Shown piece by piece: positions 39,901-49,262 of a stretch of DNA of 64,000 nt; within the stretch, counting starts at the first letter, position 1; every line of letters begins with the position of its first letter. Location: NCBI RefSeq assembly GCF_900114065.1, contig NZ_FORS01000003.1:62001-126000 (forward strand), written 5' to 3'. Source of the DNA: Stutzerimonas kunmingensis. Lineage in GTDB: Bacteria > Pseudomonadota > Gammaproteobacteria > Pseudomonadales > Pseudomonadaceae. The position numbers were made by a program, and so were the translations under genes. The notes beneath the pieces were generated by a model. It saw nothing but the letters and a program-made list of their open reading frames with translations, was not told the DNA's origin and ran no database searches.

Positions 39901-41454
39901 TCAGGCAGCGTCGCGCCTGTCCCCGGTGCCGGCGGGGGCTTGCGGCGTGGCGAGTTTCTTCCAGGCCAGCCAGCGCAGGTATTCGGGCGAGCCGACGTAC
40001 TCGAGGTTGTCCTGGCCGTTTTTCAGGTGGTAGTACTTCTCCACCACGGTTTGCACGTCCCCCCCGCCGCAGTTGCCCTGGTAGATCTGGTGCACCGGTA
40101 GCCAGGCCTGGATGTATTTCTCCGGCTCGTTCTGGAAGATGTCGCAGCAGCCATCCGAGCAGAAGTGATAACGCTCGCCTTCATGCACGATCTGCCGGTG
40201 GCTGAGCTGGGTCGGGTCGTCCGGCTCGGTGAACAGGGCCGGAACCTGGCACACCTGGCACAGCTGCGGCAGGATGGAGTTGTAGAAGCGCTGGCCGTTG
40301 GCATGCTGCTCTTGCCAATGGTCGAAACGTGGGCGGTAGTATTTGTCGAAGGTGTCCGGGTATTTTTCCGCCAGCCATTGCTGCTCGTCTTCGCTGGGAA
40401 TCCAGGTGTGGAAGTTGGTGGCGTGGCTGTACTGGTAGAAGGTCGCCCAGATCTGGTGGGTGATGTGCTGCTTGCCGATATTGGCCTGCTCCTGGTACTT
40501 CGGCGGACGGATGCCATAGCGCTCCAGGTCCTTGAACAGCGCGCCGCCGTTCTGCTCGTAGTAGACCTCCCAGGCTTCGGCCCAGGACATCACTTTGTTC
40601 GGCAGCATGTAGTCCATCATCATGCCGACCAGGCTGAGCAGGCGGTAACCACGCCAGAACCACTTGTCGATCCAGCGCTGGATGATCGGCACGTTGTCCT
40701 CGTGCTGCTCGAGCATGAACTTGATCACTTCCAGGCCGAGGGTCATATGCCGCGCTTCGTCCGACTGCGCCGAAAAGCCGAAGGTGACCGTGGCCATGTC
40801 GCCGTTGTAGGCAGCGCCGGACATGAACGGCACGAACAGCAGGTTGGTCAGCACGTACTCGAAGGAGAACGAGATGGCGGTGAGGAACTCGAACGGCCCC
40901 GCCGAGCGCGCGTCATCGAAGAACGACTTGGGCACCGAGAGGAACCACACCCGGTCGTGCATGTGGGAGAAATCATGCAGGCCGTTGAAGTGCTTGTTGT
41001 AGTGACTCATCGCATGGATCTGCGTCTGCACGTGACGCAGTTCGTCGATTGCCTGCATCTGACAGGCGACCCGTGCTCCGGCGCCGCTGAACTGCCGGCC
41101 AGCCCGCGAGAAGCCCTGGAAGGCGCCGTATTCCAGCGGTGACACACCGGTGAGGAACAGTTTCAAGGCGTTGACGTAGCGTGCATCTGAGATGTTCTGA
41201 TGGCCATTGTTCTGGGCAAAGGCGTCGAAGATCGCGTAGAGCTTCTTCTCCTTTTCGGCCTGGTACTTCCAGTAGGCATCCATGGTCAGGCGGAACGGAT
41301 CTTCCCACTTGTCCCAGTCCGTGATCTTGATGCCCTCGAAGTCCTCGTGAGGGAAGATGTCGGCTTTCTTCTGGTAGGTCGGCTCCCAGGCCATGTCACG
41401 GGTCAGATAGCGGTACTTGTCTTTCAGGCCAAGCTTTTTCTTCTGCATTGTCAT
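39901..41454 (-). CDS. dmpN: Phenol hydroxylase alpha subunit (diiron oxygenase)
   Basis: A 517-residue catalytic subunit. E108, E138/H141 (DELRH), E199 and E233/H236 (DEARH) supply the six carboxylate/histidine ligands of a bacterial multicomponent monooxygenase diiron centre. Near the C-terminus, CQVCQVP and HFCSDGCCDIF provide the cysteine-rich zinc-like region of this family. It hydroxylates phenol (and probably cresols) to catechol. Confidence 0.97.
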   Translation of the reverse strand: MTMQKKKLGLKDKYRYLTRDMAWEPTYQKKADIFPHEDFEGIKITDWDKWEDPFRLTMDAYWKYQAEKEKKLYAIFDAFAQNNGHQNISDARYVNALKLFLTGVSPLEYGAFQGFSRAGRQFSGAGARVACQMQAIDELRHVQTQIHAMSHYNKHFNGLHDFSHMHDRVWFLSVPKSFFDDARSAGPFEFLTAISFSFEYVLTNLLFVPFMSGAAYNGDMATVTFGFSAQSDEARHMTLGLEVIKFMLEQHEDNVPIIQRWIDKWFWRGYRLLSLVGMMMDYMLPNKVMSWAEAWEVYYEQNGGALFKDLERYGIRPPKYQEQANIGKQHITHQIWATFYQYSHATNFHTWIPSEDEQQWLAEKYPDTFDKYYRPRFDHWQEQHANGQRFYNSILPQLCQVCQVPALFTEPDDPTQLSHRQIVHEGERYHFCSDGCCDIFQNEPEKYIQAWLPVHQIYQGNCGGGDVQTVVEKYYHLKNGQDNLEYVGSPEYLRWLAWKKLATPQAPAGTGDRRDAA

Positions 41455-41464
41455 GGTCTGCCTC

Positions 41465-41737
41465 CTAGTTCTTCCACTCGAGGACGAAGCTGTCGTCGTC
41501 TTCTGTCACGTTGCCGCCGATGCTGATTACATCGATCAGCATCTCCTGGACGTCCCACTCGCGGCCGATCTTTTCCTCCACCGTCTCGCGGCGGATTTCC
41601 AGGCGCTTCTCGGCCTGGATGCGGATCATCGCGGGCTGGTACTGGACCTCGGCACGGGGGTTGTCTTCGGTGATGGCGTCCACCAGGTAGCGGGCGTTGT
41701 CGTTGTCCTGGAACACGATGAAAGCGAGCTGTTTCAT
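41465..41737 (-). CDS. dmpM: Phenol hydroxylase effector protein
   Basis: A 90-residue cofactorless regulatory/coupling protein (MKQLAFIVFQDNDNARYLVDAI...). DmpM binds the oxygenase and is required for turnover. The start at 41737 overlaps the dmpL stop by ATGA. Length equals canonical DmpM. Confidence 0.95.
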   Translation of the reverse strand: MKQLAFIVFQDNDNARYLVDAITEDNPRAEVQYQPAMIRIQAEKRLEIRRETVEEKIGREWDVQEMLIDVISIGGNVTEDDDSFVLEWKN

Positions 41738-42735
41738 AGCGCTACTCCCGGGCTGTGCAACCCCAGCTTGTGCAGGCGTGCGGCCAGCGCGGTACGCACT
41801 TCGTCGAGGGCGTCGCGGCCGGTGGCCACTTCGGCCAGCTGCAGCAAGGCCTCGTAGGCACGCGGTTCCCATACATCCACCCAGGCCTGGACCTGCGCGC
41901 GGTTCGCGTCGCTTTCAGCCAGCACCACCTTGAGCATGGCGTCGACCCAGCGGGTACTCTCGGCGTACAAATCGCGCATGAATTCGGTCAGCATCGACAG
42001 GTCGCCGGCGCCCTCTTCCCCGAGCTGCCGGTCGAGGTGCTGGTACATCAGCGGGTAGGTCAGGCCGTCGAGCAGCAGGTTCTGCGCCAGCGTCAGCTCG
42101 AACCAGTCCTTGATCACCAGGCTGTCTTCGACGTAACGGCGCAGGCCCTGCCAGATCGGGTCGTCCATCCAGTACGCCTTGGCCTGATCCAGCGCTGCAC
42201 CACCGCCCTCGCCAAGCAGCAGGCCGATGCGCGACAGGTACTGGCCGATGCCCAGACGATCCATGGCCTGGTAGATATGCAGCTGCGTCATGGTGCCGGC
42301 GATGCAGTCGCCGGCAATGCTGCTGTTGTTCATGTTGGCGCCCATCTCGGCGTGCCGCAGCGGCACCAGGCAACGCAGGATCTTGTGCTGCAGCGCCTCG
42401 GGCAGCCGGTTCATCAAGCCGCGCTTCTCGCAGAAGCCGTAGGCGTGCTCGGTGGTTTCCTGCATCCGCGCCCGGCTTTGCACATAGGCGCCATAGAAGT
42501 ACTGGCGCGGGTCGGTGACCGCATGCCAGTCGGCCATGCGGATCGCCGTGCGGGTGGGATCGTTGAGCTGGCGCTGCGGGTCCCACAGCGGCCGATAATG
42601 GAAGTTGGTGGTCGCCTCGATGTCGTAGCTGGCTTCCTGATAACGGCTGGCCGGCTTGTCGCCGAAACGACGCTGCAAATTGCCGTAGGTATGGCGGAGG
42701 GTTTCCGCCGTATTCGTCTTGATCTCTACGCTCAT
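41734..42735 (-). CDS. dmpL: Phenol hydroxylase beta subunit
   Basis: A 333-residue beta subunit of the oxygenase, with the ferritin-like fold but no diiron ligands. Landmarks: RRFGDKPASRYQEASYDIEATTNFHYRPLWDP and MADWHAVTDPRQYFYGAYVQSRARMQ. It structurally supports DmpN. It lies 43 bases after dmpK. Confidence 0.95.
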   Translation of the reverse strand: MSVEIKTNTAETLRHTYGNLQRRFGDKPASRYQEASYDIEATTNFHYRPLWDPQRQLNDPTRTAIRMADWHAVTDPRQYFYGAYVQSRARMQETTEHAYGFCEKRGLMNRLPEALQHKILRCLVPLRHAEMGANMNNSSIAGDCIAGTMTQLHIYQAMDRLGIGQYLSRIGLLLGEGGGAALDQAKAYWMDDPIWQGLRRYVEDSLVIKDWFELTLAQNLLLDGLTYPLMYQHLDRQLGEEGAGDLSMLTEFMRDLYAESTRWVDAMLKVVLAESDANRAQVQAWVDVWEPRAYEALLQLAEVATGRDALDEVRTALAARLHKLGLHSPGVAL

Positions 42736-42778
42736 TTCAACCGTACCTTCTTGTTATGTATTCGGCTGTCGCTCGTAC

Positions 42779-43048
42779 TCACTCTCGACCGTGCGCCTCG
42801 CGTCGGCCGATATCGCCGTAGCGCCATTTGGCCGCGTCCTCATCCACCGCCCGGCACATTGCCGCGTCCATCTGCACGACGCGCTGGCGCTGGCAGAACG
42901 CGGTGAAGGCTGCGCATGGCATCACCAGCTCGACGAACAGCTCCGGATGACCAATGGCGAAATCGAACTCGACGAATCTGGCGTCGGGGTCACTGCGCAC
43001 CCGGACAAAGCGGGGTAGCTGATCGAAGGGAATGTCTGGCTCTGTCAT
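42779..43048 (-). CDS. dmpK: Phenol hydroxylase assembly protein
   Basis: An 89-residue protein (MTEPDIPFDQLPRFVRVRS...) of the DmpK/PHK family. DmpK is needed for assembly of iron into the oxygenase but inhibits the finished enzyme. First gene of the minus-strand dmp operon. The start at 43048 lies about 40 bases downstream of the -24/-12 promoter, which excludes the longer in-frame start at 43117. Confidence 0.9.
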   Translation of the reverse strand: MTEPDIPFDQLPRFVRVRSDPDARFVEFDFAIGHPELFVELVMPCAAFTAFCQRQRVVQMDAAMCRAVDEDAAKWRYGDIGRREAHGRE

Positions 43049-43088
43049 CGAAGCTGGCTCCTGGCAGGTTGCGGGCAAAGGGGCTAAA

Positions 43089-43103
43089 GCAACGCATATG
43101 CCA
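43089..43103 (-). promoter_or_regulatory. Sigma-54 promoter of the dmp operon (Po)
   Basis: On the minus strand TGGCATATGCGTTGC gives the -24 GG and -12 GC elements in perfect spacing (consensus TGGCAC-N5-TTGC). It is placed in front of dmpK and is the expected target of RNA polymerase-sigma-54 activated by DmpR. Confidence 0.9.
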
Positions 43104-43208
43104 AGCCAGGGATACACCTTTCAGGTCTTTGTATTTAAAGGATTTTTTGTCTATGAATGGGGCGGTATGAAGGAGGGGAAAGGAGGCTGCATCTGGTTCT
43201 TTTTTCAG

Positions 43209-43248
43209 CATTTGATCAAATGAATTTCAATACTTGAGCAAATGCTCA
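43209..43248. promoter_or_regulatory. DmpR upstream activating sites
   Basis: Two palindromic sites: CATTTGATCAAATG (43209-43222) and TGAGCA-AA-TGCTCA (43235-43248), centred about 114 and 139 bases upstream of the -24 GG of Po. They match the TTGATCAA-type sites of DmpR/XylR enhancers. An AT-rich tract lies between them and the promoter. Confidence 0.8.
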
Positions 43249-43469
43249 CAGCCGTTGCGCAGGGCGTAGCGCAGCACGGCCGAGGGACCCGGAAATACAT
43301 CATATGGTCACCTTTCTTCTGTCGAACAAAGCGAATATGGTTGACTAGCTTTGCGCCCATGCGGTGAAAAAGCCGCCCGATCCGCTCGCTGAATGTGCGG
43401 ATTGCACTGTCGTTTTCGACGTCGTGTCAGCGGCCCCCTACAACAATAAATCAGGGGATTTGGAAGCTC

Positions 43470-45161
43470 ATGTCGATCCAATACAAACCTCAACTGCGGT
43501 ACACGGATTTCAACGACCTCACCAATCTCATCCATTTCCAGAGCACCGAAGGCAAGATCTGGCTGGGAGAGCAGCGCATGCTGCTGTTGCAGATCTCGGC
43601 GATGGCCAATTTTCGCCGGGAGATGGTCAATACGCTGGGCACCGAGCGGGCCAAGGGTTTATTCCTACGCATGGGTTACCAGTCCGGGCTGAAGGACGCC
43701 GAGCTGGCGCGCAAGCTGCGGCCGAATGCCACCGAATACGAGATGTTCCTCGCGGGGCCTCAATTGCACTCGCTCAAGGGCATGGTCAAGGTGCGCCCAA
43801 TCGAGGTGGACATCGACATGGCGAGCGGAAGGTTTTACTGCGAGGTGGAGTGGATCGACTCCTTCGAAGTGGAAATCTGCCAGACCGAGCTGGGCCTGAT
43901 GGATCAACCGGCCTGCTGGACGCTCATTGGCTACGCCTGCAGCTACAGCTCGGCGTTCATGGGGCGCGAGATCATCTTCCAAGAGGTCAGCTGCCGCGGC
44001 CGTGGCGACGACAAGTGCCGCATCATCGGCAAGACCGCAGAGGAATGGGGCGACACCAGCGCCTTCAAGGCTTATTTCCAGAGCGACCCGATCATCGAGG
44101 AACTCTACGATCTGCAGTCGCAACTGGTTTCGCTACGCACCAACCTCGACAAGCAGGCAGGCCAGTACTATGGCATCGGCCAGACGCCTGCCTACCAGAC
44201 CGTGCGCAACATGATGGAGAAGGCCGCGCAGAGTAAGGTTTCGGTGCTGTTGCTCGGCGAAACCGGCGTCGGCAAGGAAGTCATCGCGCGCAGCGTGCAT
44301 CTGCGCAGCAAGCGCGCCGCCGAGCCCTTCGTCGCGGTGAACTGCGCGGCGATTCCGCCCGATCTGATCGAATCGGAACTGTTCGGCGTTGAAAAAGGCG
44401 CGTTTACCGGCGCCACCCAGTCGCGCATGGGCCGCTTCGAGCGGGCCGACAAAGGCACCATCTTCCTCGACGAAGTGGTCGAACTCAGTCCGCGCGCCCA
44501 GGCCAGCCTGCTGCGCGTCCTGCAGGAAGGCGAGCTGGAGCGGGTGGGGGACAACCGTACGCGCACGATCGACGTACGGGTCATCGCGGCGACTCACGAA
44601 GATCTGTCCGAGGCGGTCAAGGCCGGACGTTTTCGCGCCGATCTGTACTACCGGCTGAATGTCTTTCCGGTAGCGATCCCGGCGCTTCGTGAACGTCGCG
44701 AGGACATCCCGCTGCTGGCGGAACATTTCATCCAGCGCTTTCACGAGGAATACGGCAAGATAACCCTCGGCCTGTCGGACCGCGCGCTCGAGGCCTGCCT
44801 GCATTACAGCTGGCCGGGCAATATCCGCGAGCTGGAAAACATCATCGAGCGCGGCATCATCCTTACCGATCCGAACGAAAGTATCAGCGTACCCGCCCTG
44901 TTTACCCGCCCGCCCGAGGAACACTCGATCGATAGCGCACGGGTATCGTCGGACGGAGTATTGGTTTCACCGAGCAGTGGCCGCGGCAACTGGGTAAGTC
45001 AATTGCTAAGCAGCGGCCTGAGCCTTGACGAAATCGAGCAGAGCTTGATGCAGGAAGCCATGCGGCAGGCCAACGGAAATGTCTCGGGCGCCGCGCGTCT
45101 GCTCGGTCTCAGTCGCCCGGCGCTGGCCTATCGGCTGAGGAAAATCGGCATCGAGAGCTGA
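43470..45161 (+). CDS. dmpR: DmpR, phenol-responsive sigma-54 activator
   Basis: A 563-residue regulator, the length of DmpR. Domain A (1-210) has the MopR/DmpR phenol pocket residues H100 and W128 and the zinc ligands C149, E172, C175 and C183. The AAA+ domain has Walker A GETGVGKE at 263-270 and the sigma-54-contact GAFTGA at 310-315. The Fis-type HTH is in [26 protein letters not shown]. Phenol binding relieves inhibition by domain A. The start at 43470 matches the family start. It is divergent from the dmp operon. Confidence 0.97.
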   Translation: MSIQYKPQLRYTDFNDLTNLIHFQSTEGKIWLGEQRMLLLQISAMANFRREMVNTLGTERAKGLFLRMGYQSGLKDAELARKLRPNATEYEMFLAGPQLHSLKGMVKVRPIEVDIDMASGRFYCEVEWIDSFEVEICQTELGLMDQPACWTLIGYACSYSSAFMGREIIFQEVSCRGRGDDKCRIIGKTAEEWGDTSAFKAYFQSDPIIEELYDLQSQLVSLRTNLDKQAGQYYGIGQTPAYQTVRNMMEKAAQSKVSVLLLGETGVGKEVIARSVHLRSKRAAEPFVAVNCAAIPPDLIESELFGVEKGAFTGATQSRMGRFERADKGTIFLDEVVELSPRAQASLLRVLQEGELERVGDNRTRTIDVRVIAATHEDLSEAVKAGRFRADLYYRLNVFPVAIPALRERREDIPLLAEHFIQRFHEEYGKITLGLSDRALEACLHYSWPGNIRELENIIERGIILTDPNESISVPALFTRPPEEHSIDSARVSSDGVLVSPSSGRGNWVSQLLSSGLSLDEIEQSLMQEAMRQANGNVSGAARLLGLSRPALAYRLRKIGIES

Positions 45162-45509
45162 GCGGTCAGGGCCGGCCAGGTGCTTCCCTTCAGCTCTGGG
45201 GGGGGGCGGAGGGTAGGTGAGTTCTGGCGAAAAGGGGCTGCGGCCTTCGAAATGTTTCCTGCGCTTGTACGCATTGCCGTGCAGCAAGATCTTAGCTTCC
45301 GTTGCTCGTCGTTCAGTAGCGCTTGCCATGGACATCTCGCCCTTGGCGTTGCCTCGGACGGACACCACAGGTGCCGCTCTGGATCGATCCGAACCGGCGG
45401 ATGACTCGCTGCCAGCTACGGAAATGGTGCTGATCGGCACTGCCATGCCGTTGTTGAGGAGGGCGCCGTTCGGCCACGTTCGCGTTGCAGGATGCCTTAC
45501 CGCAAACGG

Positions 45510-45557
45510 CATTTCACCAAATGAGCAACCCCTCGCCGGTTTTGACTATTTGCTGAA
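45510..45557. promoter_or_regulatory. DmpR-like upstream activating sites
   Basis: CATTTCACCAAATG (45510-45523) matches the dmp site CATTTGATCAAATG at 12 of 14 bases. GACTATTTGCTGAA (45544-45557) matches the second dmp site (GAGCATTTGCTCAA in this orientation) at 11 of 14. Their centres are 155 and 121 bases upstream of the -24 GG, within the range of the dmp sites. Confidence 0.6.
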
Positions 45558-45627
45558 CCCCCGCTTCGAAGAAGCATGGCTGCTGGACGGCCACGGGGTG
45601 CACGTACTCATATAAAAATTTCAACTA

Positions 45628-45640
45628 AATCATTGGGTTA
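45628..45640. promoter_or_regulatory. IHF-like site
   Basis: AATCATTGGGTTA matches the IHF consensus WATCAR-N4-TTR with one mismatch. It lies between the putative activator sites and the sigma-54 promoter, where IHF normally bends DNA. Confidence 0.4.
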
Positions 45641-45669
45641 AGCTCAAGCTCCGGCCGGATATCGAGGAC

Positions 45670-45684
45670 TGGCACAGGCGTTGC
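45670..45684 (+). promoter_or_regulatory. Sigma-54 promoter of the YCF48/RND operon
   Basis: TGGCACAGGCGTTGC, followed by T, is a perfect -24/-12 element (TGGCAC-N5-TTGC). It lies 51 bases upstream of the YCF48 gene start. Confidence 0.85.
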
Positions 45685-45735
45685 TCCAGGGTCATCAACC
45701 GCTGCAAGACAATAACAATCGAGTGGTGATCCGTA

Positions 45736-46752
45736 ATGAGCTTCATCTCCAACCCGCGCAAGGGCCTGACCTGCGCGAAAGCCTTGACTCGCGTGCCTCG
45801 TTCCACCGTTGCCCTGCTGTTGCCCGTTCTGCTGGCTGGCTGTGAGGCCGATCTGAACCTGGCGGGGGTTACCGCAACAACCTCCCAGGCCAGCCTGCGC
45901 ACCGATTATTACCAGGCGGTCGCCAGCGACGCCGGGACCAGCGTGCTGGTCGGTAACGATGGCGTGATCTTGGTCAGCCAGGATCAAGGCCGCAACTGGC
46001 AGCGCCAGCAGCTGCCCGGACATCCCAGCCTGATCGCTCTCGATGCCTGCTCCGACGGCAGCTTCATTGCCCTGAGCTTCGACAACCGACTGTGGCACAG
46101 CGCGGACCGCGGCCAGAGCTGGCGTGAACATGCCCTGCAGACCGAGGAGCAGATGCTTACCACTGCCTGTGCGCCCGATGGCGCCTGGTGGGTAGCCGGC
46201 AGCTACAGCACGCTGTTGAGCAGCCGCGACCAAGGTGCGACCTGGGCGCAGAGCAGCCTTGACGAAGACGCGATGCTGACGACTCTGCAGTTCCTAAACC
46301 AGAAGCAGGCCGTGGTGACTGGCGAGTTCGGGCTGGTTTTCACCAGCACCGACGGTGGCCAGAACTGGGATCCGGCCGGCAGCCTGCCGGACGAGTTCTA
46401 TCCCCATGCCAGCCATTTCCGCAGCCTCAGCGAAGGCTGGGTCGGCGGCCTCAACGGTTTCATCTACCACACCGCCGATGGTGGGCAGACATGGGAGCGC
46501 CAGGAGGCTCCGGTCAGTGCCCCGATTTTCTCCTTCAGCGCCAACGCCGATGGTCTGTTCGCCATCGGCGATCACAGCAGCGTACTGCGCCTGGTCGGCA
46601 ATCGCTGGCAGGCCATGGCGACACCCAGCGAGCCGGTTTATCTGCGTGCCGCCACGATGACGGCCGACCACCGTCTGACCGTCGCGGGGGGTAAGGGGCT
46701 GCTGCTGAGCCTGGATACCCGTCCGTCCCTGACCGCCGTCCAAGAACAGTGA
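45736..46752 (+). CDS. YCF48/BNR-repeat lipoprotein
   Basis: A 338-residue protein with a lipobox (LLLPVLLAGC), so an exported lipoprotein. The mature part has five repeats ending in D-x-G-x-x-W (DQGRNW, DRGQSW, DQGATW, DGGQNW, DGGQTW), characteristic of YCF48/photosystem II stability-like and sialidase-type beta-propellers. It is probably periplasmic, acting with the transporter encoded next. Its stop overlaps the region of the transporter start. It is not known what it binds. Confidence 0.85.
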   Translation: MSFISNPRKGLTCAKALTRVPRSTVALLLPVLLAGCEADLNLAGVTATTSQASLRTDYYQAVASDAGTSVLVGNDGVILVSQDQGRNWQRQQLPGHPSLIALDACSDGSFIALSFDNRLWHSADRGQSWREHALQTEEQMLTTACAPDGAWWVAGSYSTLLSSRDQGATWAQSSLDEDAMLTTLQFLNQKQAVVTGEFGLVFTSTDGGQNWDPAGSLPDEFYPHASHFRSLSEGWVGGLNGFIYHTADGGQTWERQEAPVSAPIFSFSANADGLFAIGDHSSVLRLVGNRWQAMATPSEPVYLRAATMTADHRLTVAGGKGLLLSLDTRPSLTAVQEQ

Positions 46753-46757
46753 GGCCA

Positions 46758-49220
46758 ATGCCCATGTCCCTGCATCACTTCACGCATGTCTTCTATCTGG
46801 TCAAGGTCTGGCTGTTTCGCCATCCGCGTAGCGTGTTAATGATCATCGCTGCCCTGACGCTGCTGTTCGCGATGCGCATTCCGGCGCTGAAGATTTATAC
46901 CGACTTCGCCGACCTGCTGCCTCAGGAACATCCCTATATTCAGTTGCACAACAGCATCAAGGACACCTTCGGCGGCGCCAACGTACTGGTGATTGGCGTC
47001 GAGTTCACCGAGGGCGATCTGTTCAGCAACGAAAACCTGGCCACCATCGATCGTGTCACCCAGGCGGTGGACAGCCTGCCGGGGGTCAACCACAACCTGG
47101 TCAGCAGCCTGACCCACCGCAACTCGCGCAAGATCTGGTTGACCGAGGTTGGCAGCATCAATTCCGAGCCTTACTACCAGGCCGAATTCGGCCCGCTGGA
47201 CGAGGCCCAACTGAGCGCAATGAAGGCCGACGTGGTGGCTAATCCGCGGGTCTACGGCCCTCTGGTTTCACCGGACCTCAAGGTGGCTCTGGTCAAGGCG
47301 CAGTTGATCGAAGGCCAGCTCGACTACGAGCAGACGTTCGCCCAGTTGCAGGCGTTGCGCCAGGCCGAGACGCGCGAGGGTGTGACCCTCTACGCGACCG
47401 GGCAACCGGTGCTGGTGGGTTGGGCCTACACCTACATGGACCAGATCCTGCAGATTTTCCTGTTCACCGTGCTGGCGATGCTGGCGCTGCTGGTGTTCCA
47501 TTTCCGCAAGGCCTACGGCGTGCTGATCCCACTCGGCGGCGTGATGATTTCGACCGTCTGGGGCCTGGGCATCATCAGCCTGCTGGGCTACAACCTCGAT
47601 CCGCTGGGGCTGGTGATCCCCTTCCTGATCGCGGCGCGAGCCATGAGCCATGGCGTGCAACTGGTCGAGCGCTACTATGCGGAAGTGCGTGTACTCGGCG
47701 ATGGCCAGTTGGCGGCGCGGGCGACCTTCGACAGTCTGTTCCGCCCGGGCACCCTGGGCATTGCTTCGGACGCCATCGGGCTGGCGCTGATCGCCATCGG
47801 ATCCATCGCATTGAACACCAAGCTTGGTATCTATGCCTCGCTGTGGGCGACAACGGTGATTTTCTCCGTGCTGATCGGCGTGCCACTGCTGCTGTCCATC
47901 CTGCCAACGCCAAAGAATCCCGAAATCAAGGAAACCTTCCTGCGGCATGTCGGAGGAACCTGCGCCGCGACCGTCGCGCGTCCCGGTGCGGCCGGCAAGC
48001 TGCTGATCATCGCCGCGCTGGCAATCCTCGCCGGACTCTGGGCCTCCTCGAAGGTGACCATTGGTGACTCCGAGCCGGGTTCGCCGATTCTCTATCCGGA
48101 GCATGATTACAACGTCTCATCCAAGGAGATCAACGAGCGCTTCCCCGGTTCCGAAGAGCTGTACATCATCGCCGAGCATGCGGAAGCCGGCGGCATCAAG
48201 CGTCCCGAGGTACTCAAGGCACTGCAGTCGCTGCAGGCGCACATGCTCGGCGATCCCTCGGTGGGCGGCAGCAAGGGGTTGCCGGACCTGGTCAAGCAGG
48301 TCAACCGGCTGATGCACAACGACGATCCGCGCTGGTTCCAGATTCCCCACGATGCCGATTACGTGGGTGGTTTGATGTTCACCTACATGGCCTCCAGCCC
48401 GATTCCCGGCGCGCTCAACGAGTTCAACGACACCGACGACCGCATCGCCAACCTGGTGTTCTACTACAAGGATCGCCAGGGCGAGACCATCCGCCGCGCC
48501 ATCCATATGGCCAAACAGTGGATCGCCGAGCACGGCGAGGAAGTTCCCGGCCTGTCCATCCGCCTGGCCGGCGGCACCCTGGGTGTGGCCGCGGCGATGA
48601 ACGAGTCGGCCTTCGACACCAACCTGCTGGTGCTTCCGCTGGTGTTCCTGCTGATCTTCGCCTTCGTCATGGTCTTCTACACCAGCTGGCACGCCGGGCT
48701 GATGATGCTGATGGCGATGCTCTTCGCCACCGTGCTGACCTATGCCTACATGGGCCTGGCGGGGATGAGCATCGACATCAACACGGTGCCGGTGATCGCT
48801 GTCGGTATCGGTGTAGGCATCGACTACTCGATATACATGATGGACCGCATACGCGAGGAGATGGTCAAGAGCGGCAGTCTCGCCAGCGCCGTGCACCGTG
48901 CCATCGCCACCACCGGCATGGCCGTGAGCTTCACGGCGATCACTTTGATGGCCGGCATCATCATGTGGGTGTTGCTTTCCGACCTGCGCTTCCAGGCCGA
49001 CGCCGCGCTGTTGCTGTGCGTGATGATCGTCCTCAATGGCTTCACCTCGATGCTGCTGGTGCCCGCCTGGGTGCTGGTATTCAAGCCTCGCTTCATCACC
49101 GATGCCTATGCGGACGAAGACGGCATCATCCATGCCGGCCACGACCTGCCCACCGAATCCCTGTCCCCGGCCCAACGGGTCGAGGGTGGGTTGCTAGAGG
49201 GGGCTACGCATCCGGCTTGA
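46758..49220 (+). CDS. RND/MMPL-family transporter
   Basis: An 820-residue inner-membrane protein of the RND superfamily, with two repeats of one helix, a periplasmic loop and a five-helix bundle. The helical bundles begin near residues 220 and 620; YTDFADLLPQEHPYI and the GIGVGIDYSIYMMDRI segment are typical of the hydrophobe/MMPL (HAE2-like) group. Such proteins move lipids or hydrophobic compounds using the proton gradient. Starts at 46749 (GTG), 46758 or 46764 are possible; GAGG sits just upstream. No periplasmic adaptor or TolC-like gene is adjacent. Confidence 0.88.
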   Translation: MPMSLHHFTHVFYLVKVWLFRHPRSVLMIIAALTLLFAMRIPALKIYTDFADLLPQEHPYIQLHNSIKDTFGGANVLVIGVEFTEGDLFSNENLATIDRVTQAVDSLPGVNHNLVSSLTHRNSRKIWLTEVGSINSEPYYQAEFGPLDEAQLSAMKADVVANPRVYGPLVSPDLKVALVKAQLIEGQLDYEQTFAQLQALRQAETREGVTLYATGQPVLVGWAYTYMDQILQIFLFTVLAMLALLVFHFRKAYGVLIPLGGVMISTVWGLGIISLLGYNLDPLGLVIPFLIAARAMSHGVQLVERYYAEVRVLGDGQLAARATFDSLFRPGTLGIASDAIGLALIAIGSIALNTKLGIYASLWATTVIFSVLIGVPLLLSILPTPKNPEIKETFLRHVGGTCAATVARPGAAGKLLIIAALAILAGLWASSKVTIGDSEPGSPILYPEHDYNVSSKEINERFPGSEELYIIAEHAEAGGIKRPEVLKALQSLQAHMLGDPSVGGSKGLPDLVKQVNRLMHNDDPRWFQIPHDADYVGGLMFTYMASSPIPGALNEFNDTDDRIANLVFYYKDRQGETIRRAIHMAKQWIAEHGEEVPGLSIRLAGGTLGVAAAMNESAFDTNLLVLPLVFLLIFAFVMVFYTSWHAGLMMLMAMLFATVLTYAYMGLAGMSIDINTVPVIAVGIGVGIDYSIYMMDRIREEMVKSGSLASAVHRAIATTGMAVSFTAITLMAGIIMWVLLSDLRFQADAALLLCVMIVLNGFTSMLLVPAWVLVFKPRFITDAYADEDGIIHAGHDLPTESLSPAQRVEGGLLEGATHPA

Positions 49221-49262
49221 ACCGGGTGCGCGGCTTCAACCATGATCGCAAGAGGAACTGCC

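Larger units (their letters stand above)
43049..43469. promoter_or_regulatory. dmpK-dmpR divergent intergenic region
   Basis: A 421-base divergent region. It holds Po (43089-43103), the two DmpR sites (43209-43248), an AT-rich stretch (about 43130-43230) unlike its surroundings, and the unresolved dmpR promoter. No gene is supported here. Confidence 0.75.
45162..45735 (+). promoter_or_regulatory. Intergenic region upstream of the YCF48/RND operon
   Basis: A 574-base region. The first ~330 bases hold no recognised gene; short open frames on both strands lack family features. The rest holds, in order, two DmpR-like sites (45510-45557), an IHF-like site (45628-45640) and a sigma-54 promoter (45670-45684), all directed at the downstream operon. 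Confidence 0.65.

Noticed and set aside
45006..45512. 168-codon minus-strand frame over the dmpR 3' end
   Set aside because: Overlaps the conserved HTH-coding end of dmpR and carries no family features.
45217..45615. 132-codon plus-strand frame downstream of dmpR
   Set aside because: Overlaps the putative activator sites, has no recognised domain and unusual composition. Treated as non-coding.
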